DNA of 47,616 nucleotides. It comes from Planctomycetota bacterium (GTDB lineage Bacteria; Planctomycetota; Planctomycetia; Pirellulales; Pirellulaceae). The notes under the pieces are model-generated. The model saw only the letters and a list, made by a program, of their open reading frames with translations. It was not told the DNA's origin and did no database searches. The position numbers and the translations under genes were made by a program. Below, piece by piece: positions 44,095-47,616 of this stretch; position 1 is the first letter of the stretch; every line of letters starts with the position of its first letter. The DNA is taken from NCBI GenBank assembly GCA_026692845.1, contig JAPLNM010000140.1, positions 1 to 47,616 of the forward strand, in the 5' to 3' direction.

Positions 44095-44883
44095 TTACTG
44101 TTTTGGCACGTTGCCGCGTACAATAATCGCCCTTATCGATCTTACCTTTTTAGAGACGTAAGATTGAGGCTTTTTAAGTTTCGCAGCGATCGCTTGCGGT
44201 TTCATTCCTTTTTCCATCAATTCATGTATTTTCAGTTCGTCTTGTTCCCAATCCTTAAATCGTCTGCCCGCCTTTCCGCTTGGCTTTTTGGGTTCGGCGA
44301 CCTTGGCTTGTTGTTCCTTCGGTTGGTCTTGTTGGGTCGCGGTAAAATTTGGCTTGCGATCTACATCGATTAAAGCGAACTCGTTTCGCAGGTTTTCGAT
44401 TAGCCCCGGTATAGCCTCGATTTCCTCGATATCGAATCCGTATTTCATCCAAATCGCCCGGCAGTCGTCGACCTTGTCAAGATACGCTTTAATCGTTCGC
44501 TTACCCTTAACGGGTGCCAACCCTTCAAGCAGATAAAGATAAAGCTTTCGGGACTTCACAAGATAAAGGTTCGCGTCGTTGATGTACGGTTGCCGCCGTT
44601 GGGTCGCCCTTGTTCGAAAAATCAGTTCGCCGACTTGCGGTTGTTGCCTAAGGTCGCGATTTAATTTAGCCGACTCATCGAAGTGACCTAACAGCCATCG
44701 GTAAGTTTCAATCAAGCTATCGAAATTCGCCCAACATTCTGTCGCCTTTGGACCGCGTTCGGCAGGAAAACAAGGGTCGGTTAGGCGGTCGTGCATGTGG
44801 CGGTCTTGGACAAGCCAAAGGTCGCCGATTGCGCGATGATACAAGACCGCGACCGGGTCGGACCCGGTGTTTTCCGTTGTCAT
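44095..44883 (-). CDS. Element protein with C-terminal HTH
   Basis: A 262-residue protein. The N-terminal ~165 residues show no recognised domain but are helical and include a strong WLVQDRHMHDRL-type region and KLYLYLLEGLAPVKGK. After a Lys/Pro/Gln linker (about 180-200) the C-terminus has a helix-turn-helix-like stretch, KDWEQDELKIHELMEKGMKP, then AIAAKLKKPQSYVSKKVRSI. This resembles the 'terminase-like HTH' of phage packaging or regulator proteins. The ATG at 44883 has GGGGTTC upstream. It lies 116 bp after the small terminase gene. It might regulate the element or assist packaging; no catalytic residues were seen. Confidence 0.7.
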   Translation of the reverse strand: MTTENTGSDPVAVLYHRAIGDLWLVQDRHMHDRLTDPCFPAERGPKATECWANFDSLIETYRWLLGHFDESAKLNRDLRQQPQVGELIFRTRATQRRQPYINDANLYLVKSRKLYLYLLEGLAPVKGKRTIKAYLDKVDDCRAIWMKYGFDIEEIEAIPGLIENLRNEFALIDVDRKPNFTATQQDQPKEQQAKVAEPKKPSGKAGRRFKDWEQDELKIHELMEKGMKPQAIAAKLKKPQSYVSKKVRSIRAIIVRGNVPKQ

Positions 44884-44999
44884 ATTGTGAACCCCATAGT
44901 GAACAAAGGCCGACCGGCCCGCCCGGTTGCCTATGGGTGCAACCGCGACGGGTGGTCGTTCGGTCGATAGCTAGTCGACCTACCTTTTTTGAAACTAAA

Positions 45000-45413
45000 T
45001 CAACTCATCGAATCGCTACGCGACCGACTTCTTGCAAGCCACTGGTCAAACTCATCCGGCTCGTTGTCGATCGGCTCGATTTTCAGTCGGCAGCGATCCA
45101 TCGGCGACAGTCCAAACAGCCCCCCAAGCTTTCGGACTTGATCGACTACAGCAAGCCAAGACCGGGTTTTTTTGGCGTCGGTCGGATCGCTCATAGCGGC
45201 AGCGGAAAGCGCCTTTGAGTAGGTGACCAACTCGGCAAGGTTCCGCAGTTGCAACGCATCAACGCGCCGCAGGATGCCCGGTTCGATCATGGCAAGCAGT
45301 TCGTCCCAAGCGGCATTCGCCGACCCTAGATCGTTTGGCTTGACCGGTAAACCGTCCGCCTTGGTCCCATCGGTCCCAAGTGATCGATCGCCCCCGCTAT
45401 GATGTCCGCCCAT
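45000..45413 (-). CDS. P27-type terminase small subunit
   Basis: A 137-residue protein that follows the P27 (Terminase_4) pattern: AAWDELLAMIEPGILRRVDA, then LRNLAELVTYSKALSAAA, then SWLAVVDQVRKLGGLFGLSP with MDRCRL, matching the family's 'LGLTPAARARL' end. Small terminases recognise the packaging site on phage DNA. Satellites use such proteins to redirect a helper's large terminase. The ATG at 45413 has AGGATGGGC upstream. No large terminase follows. Similarity was judged by eye, so a profile search is needed for certainty. Confidence 0.75.
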   Translation of the reverse strand: MGGHHSGGDRSLGTDGTKADGLPVKPNDLGSANAAWDELLAMIEPGILRRVDALQLRNLAELVTYSKALSAAAMSDPTDAKKTRSWLAVVDQVRKLGGLFGLSPMDRCRLKIEPIDNEPDEFDQWLARSRSRSDSMS

Positions 45414-45488
45414 ATTCAGCCCATCCTAAAAAAAGTTTTTGGTTGCCTTGCGTCTCACTCAGGGGGGCAAGCGATCGTCGCCCCGTTG

Positions 45489-45833
45489 CTAGACAATCGG
45501 ACCGCCCCCGGTTTCGAACAACGGCCCATCGGGTAGTTCTATTCCGGCAGCCTTGGCGGTCAGCCTTAGTTGATACTCTGGAACCCTTTGAAGGATGCGG
45601 ACAATCCTAGCCCGGTAATCAAGTTCCGCCGCTTCTTGCTTTGCAGCTTGCTTTTCGCGTTTAACGTCGATAGCGTCGGCATCGATTAGGATTTTCGCCG
45701 CCTTTGGTGCAAGCTTCGGGTCCTCTAGGCATCGCACAAGCGCCGCCTTAACCGCTTCGCGATCGACGTTCCATCGTTGTGTAATTGCTCGATTCACTAG
45801 CCCTAAGTCCTTTTCGTTGGCGATCGTAAACAC
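45489..45833 (-). CDS. Unknown 114-residue element protein
   Basis: No family recognised. The start is a GTG at 45833 with GGGGGTCT upstream. The sequence reads VNRAITQRWNVDREAVKAAL, a possible HTH-like or scaffold start, then VRCLEDPKLAPKAAKILIDA and a charged coiled-coil region (DVKREKQAAKQEAAELDYRA). Short helical proteins of this kind sit next to small terminases in phages. It is the first gene of the element read from the right att. There is a 75-bp gap to the terminase gene. Confidence 0.65.
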   Translation of the reverse strand: MFTIANEKDLGLVNRAITQRWNVDREAVKAALVRCLEDPKLAPKAAKILIDADAIDVKREKQAAKQEAAELDYRARIVRILQRVPEYQLRLTAKAAGIELPDGPLFETGGGPIV

Positions 45834-46017
45834 AAGACCCCCGGCCCCAAATTAAAAAAATTTAGGAAAACCGAAACTAACTCATATGAGCGTGCGACTT
45901 CAACCGCCTCAGGTCTTTTTTTAAGGTCGAAAAGGGACCCAAGACCGCCGCCCCCGTCCTTGTCCCTTCATTGTATCCCCTACCCAAAGTTTCGCAAAGT
46001 CGCAGCATGGCGACGGG
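45834..46017. other. Non-coding 184 bp between the last element gene and the integrase tail segment
   Basis: No gene was found. It contains an A/T-rich stretch (45853-45870), a 10-bp palindrome CTCATATGAG near 45880 and purine-rich runs. It could hold the promoter of the terminase unit or a packaging site; neither is recognisable. Confidence 0.4.
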
Positions 46018-46193
46018 TTATTGCAGCAACAAGACCGCAAGCTTGCGTCGCTCATCGTTGGATAATTGCCGTTTCAAAGCGTCGGCAAGTTCGAGCAAAC
46101 AGCGGTCGCAGGTGCAACCGTTGGTGCAACCGTTGCCTTGGGTGATGCGTTTCCCCTTGGTTTTCGTTGGTCCGCTTGGGGTCGTCCGCTTCG
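46018..46193 (-). CDS. int: 58-codon integrase C-terminal extension present only in the excised circle
   Basis: The reading frame through the right att repeat is the same as that of int through the left repeat. It continues here for 58 codons to a TAA at 46018-46020. After excision the att repeats merge, so int would read past TSTTP into TKRTTPSGPTKTKGKR, then a Cys-rich stretch (GCTNGCTCDRC) and an amphipathic helix (LLELADALKRQLSNDERRKL). In the integrated form this segment has no start codon of its own and is separated from int. It is listed as a gene part, not as an independent gene. Confidence 0.6.
46111..46131. promoter_or_regulatory. Two GGTGCAACC repeats, 12-bp period (candidate arm-type integrase sites, right)
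   Basis: GGTGCAACC at 46111 and 46123, same orientation as the left set, 62 bp from the right att repeat. In the frame that continues from int, they read GCTNGCTC, which differs from the left set. Only the DNA sequence is common. A single further copy lies at 44936. Confidence 0.6.
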
Positions 46194-46296
46194 TTGGGGT
46201 GGTAGAGGTCGTGGGTTCGAATCCCGCCGGCCCGATTAGCGAAAACCCTTGGGTTCCTTGCGAATCCAAGGGTTTTTTCGTTTCGTGGTCGCTTGT
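46194..46296. repeat. Right attachment repeat (103 bp, perfect direct repeat)
   Basis: The second copy of the 103-bp att repeat. It carries only the 3' half of a tRNA-Pro and the terminator, and so is not a functional tRNA gene. Upstream (left) sequence is element; downstream (right) sequence is chromosomal. Confidence 0.95.
46242..46278 (+). terminator. Intrinsic terminator, copy in the right att repeat
   Basis: The same hairpin and T-run as the left copy, 8034 bp away. With no intact tRNA in front of it, its role here is uncertain; it could block transcription entering the element. Confidence 0.75.
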
Positions 46297-46717
46297 TGCA
46301 ATTTCGCGATTGTCTCGCCCCGGCGTTTTTGCCGTAGGGTACGTGGAGCGGTCCGGATAGGAGTCTTTGGAACCTGTGTTCCATCGTCCACCTCCATTAC
46401 CCAACATGGCCGTTACCCAACATGGCTTGACCAACGAGAAGGACCGCGGAACGTACCATAGGAGTATCGATGTGGTCGATTGTGCCAAGGTACGGTGCGC
46501 GGTCCCTTGGGGTTCTTTGGAGGTTTGCGAGATGATGCAAGGGGCAAATGCGGTAAGGGTCCAGGCAACCATAGACCGGACTGCTTCACCAATGCGATCC
46601 ATCCAAACGTCGAAATCCTAGGGATCTCGAAACCAACCAGATAGTGTTGACCGATTGAGATGAACCACGGTCGGAACAAAATCCATTTCACGCTGAACCA
46701 ATACGCCTGCAGGGAAG
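46297..46717. other. Chromosomal flank, 421 bp without a convincing gene
   Basis: This stretch follows the right att repeat. A minus-strand frame is open from 46602 through the att repeat, but the residues are not protein-like and it exists only because of the integration. A two-copy 16-bp tandem repeat (TTACCCAACATGGC, 46397-46428) and a GGAAC-CTGT-GTTCC dyad (46369-46382) are present. Nothing else is recognised. Confidence 0.5.
46397..46428. repeat. Tandem repeat, 2 x 16 bp
   Basis: Two adjacent copies of TTACCCAACATGGC plus two variable bases. It lies in the chromosomal flank of the right att. Confidence 0.7.
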
Positions 46718-47365
46718 CTATTCGACCCCTTGTATCGAAGTGCGCAGTCGCTCCGATTCAGTCATGTTCGTAGCCCTCGTGTGCTTTGACTGCAGTACGG
46801 CGTTTAGAATGTGCCAGGCATCTTTGCTCAACCAATAGTTGGTCTTGCAAAATGCACTATTCTCTCTTTCCATGTAGAAGGGTATGTCAAGCTCAACCAC
46901 ACTCCATGCTTGGACATCACCATGCGGCGGCACCGGAAAGTACCTGTGCGATTTTAGCGAAGACGCCAAGCTAAGAATGTTCCGATCCGGCTCTGAATCT
47001 GAAAGTTGGCGTAACCGTCCGAGATTGATGTACTCTGCCCTGGCACAATCGCAATCAGGCGAGAGCACCATCCAGTTAAGGTCTGCTGATCGCCCACTTG
47101 GCCCTAGAACATGCGACGACTCGATGATACTTCCTTGAAGGAACCAATAGACGTTCTTATTTGCTTCTTCGTCAGTTTCCCAGACTCCTCTAGATCTATT
47201 CAAATCCCATGAAATCGCTGCTTCGATAAACCGCGATTGCAGGAATGGACGTTTGTCTTGCTTGAGTCCACGCAAGAATTCAGTGAGTTCAACTAATTCC
47301 AAAATGCCGTGCGCCGATTTCTTTAGACGCCCAAGGATCTCGGCAAAAGTCTCGTTTCGATCCAT
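46718..47365 (-). CDS. Unknown 215-residue protein
   Basis: No family recognised with confidence. The protein is soluble and acidic, with N-terminal helices (FAEILGRLKKSAHGILELVE) and a core strand WMVLSPDCDCARAEYINLGR. The DCDCAR stretch recalls 'SxDCD' segments of some nuclease- or defence-associated proteins, but this is a loose resemblance. The start at 47365 has GTGAGGGT upstream. Its base composition is lower in GC than the host genes to the left. It is 25 bp after the preceding partial gene, so the two are probably co-transcribed. Confidence 0.65.
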   Translation of the reverse strand: MDRNETFAEILGRLKKSAHGILELVELTEFLRGLKQDKRPFLQSRFIEAAISWDLNRSRGVWETDEEANKNVYWFLQGSIIESSHVLGPSGRSADLNWMVLSPDCDCARAEYINLGRLRQLSDSEPDRNILSLASSLKSHRYFPVPPHGDVQAWSVVELDIPFYMERENSAFCKTNYWLSKDAWHILNAVLQSKHTRATNMTESERLRTSIQGVE

Positions 47366-47390
47366 AATCGCTTTACCCTCACGTCATTTT

Positions 47391-47616
47391 TCAGGAGTCT
47401 TCCTCCTTTTGTAATTCCTTGGCTAGACGTATTTCCTCCTCACTCATTTTGGAATGTGGCGTTTCTATCGGATTGGGCAATACGATGGAAGCTGTCACCT
47501 TGCTAATGTAAATTTCCAGCGCATCAATATTTGCGAATGCAGCCGCGAGTGCGTCTCGTGCTGGTGAGTCTTGTTCCGGACCGAGCGTGTTGCGAAGCAT
47601 CTTCAAAACACTTTTT
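47391..47616 (-). CDS. C-terminal part of an unknown protein, cut by the window edge
   Basis: The frame is open to the right edge, so only the last ~74 codons are visible (ending ...SEEEIRLAKELQKEEDS). The sequence is hydrophilic and helical, with a Glu/Lys-rich end. It is upstream of and close to the 215-residue gene. Function is unknown. Confidence 0.5.
   Translation of the reverse strand, partial: KSVLKMLRNTLGPEQDSPARDALAAAFANIDALEIYISKVTASIVLPNPIETPHSKMSEEEIRLAKELQKEEDS

Larger units (their letters stand above)
38160..46296 (-). mobile_element. 8.1-kb integrative element in tRNA-Pro, satellite-like (PICI-like)
   Basis: The element is bounded by perfect 103-bp direct repeats (38160-38262 and 46194-46296) that begin in the tRNA anticodon loop and include its terminator. 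All genes are on the minus strand: integrase, small Cys-containing protein, winged-helix protein, DnaB-like ATPase, AEP-type primase, DUF669 protein, unknown, AlpA-type regulator, HTH protein, P27-type small terminase and unknown. There is no capsid, portal, tail or large terminase gene. This matches the content of phage-inducible chromosomal islands and similar satellites: tRNA integration, an AlpA regulator, an own replication module and a terS-like gene. Satellite status is an inference; a degraded prophage or an integrative plasmid remains possible, but the genes are intact and tightly packed, which argues against decay. Confidence 0.85.

Noticed and set aside
46018-46602. A 194-codon minus-strand gene crossing the right att repeat
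   Set aside because: The part before the repeat does not look like protein, and the frame only exists because the element integrated. The 58-codon end is better seen as an integrase extension in the circle.

Overview
The window looks like a chromosome segment of a planctomycete, probably Pirellulaceae-like. This rests on a giant GspK-like protein and several pseudopilins in a split type IV pilus/type II secretion gene set, a secreted formylglycine sulfatase, secreted beta-propeller proteins, a GAF-HlyD / adaptor / M50-metalloprotease cluster, a DUF3467 gene and a tRNA-Pro carrying an integrative element. No rRNA or taxonomic marker is present, so the lineage is inferred from gene style only.

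Positions 1-17013 (all minus strand) hold one long pilus/secretion operon. In transcription order it encodes a PilB/GspE ATPase, PilT, a second GspE with an MshEN-like N-terminus, GspF with an unusual insertion, a GspG-like pseudopilin, two further pseudopilins, a PilV/GspI-like pilin and a very large GspK-like protein that runs off the left edge. Two of these genes are broken by apparent +1 frameshifts (near 817-821 and 5822-5826). Short tandem repeats occupy three of the gaps between operon genes.

Positions 17183-23980 (plus strand) hold an EamA-type permease, carA, hisF, a second PilT-like ATPase, a GspE paralogue that has lost its Walker A lysine and Walker B acid, and a secreted beta-propeller protein. 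Positions 24076-31236 hold a MoxR-DUF58 pair, a TPR membrane protein, a DUF3088 protein, a PQQ-type beta-propeller protein and an arylsulfatase. Positions 31886-37980 hold a plus-strand cluster: GAF-GAF-TM-HlyD protein, periplasmic adaptor, PqqD-like/M50/HlyD protein and DUF3467 protein. No ABC or RND pump is visible beside it.

The most striking region is 38160-46296. It is an 8.1-kb integrative element bounded by perfect 103-bp direct repeats made of the 3' half of tRNA-Pro(GGG) plus its terminator. All its genes lie on the minus strand: tyrosine integrase, a small Cys-containing protein, a winged-helix protein, a DnaB-like ATPase, an archaeo-eukaryotic-type primase, a DUF669 protein, an unknown protein, an AlpA-type excisionase/regulator, an HTH protein, a P27-type terminase small subunit and an unknown protein. 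It has no capsid, portal or large terminase gene. This is the gene logic of a phage satellite (PICI-like), here apparently in a planctomycete. The integrase reading frame runs through the att site, so integration and excision should exchange its C-terminus: 594 residues when integrated, about 651 in the circle. A 12-bp-period GGTGCAACC repeat lies about 60 bp inside each att repeat, in different reading frames. Two SOS-box-like dyads (GAAC-N4-GTTC) lie upstream of the integrase unit.

Right of the element (46297-47616) are about 420 bp without a convincing gene and two unknown minus-strand genes, the last cut by the window edge.
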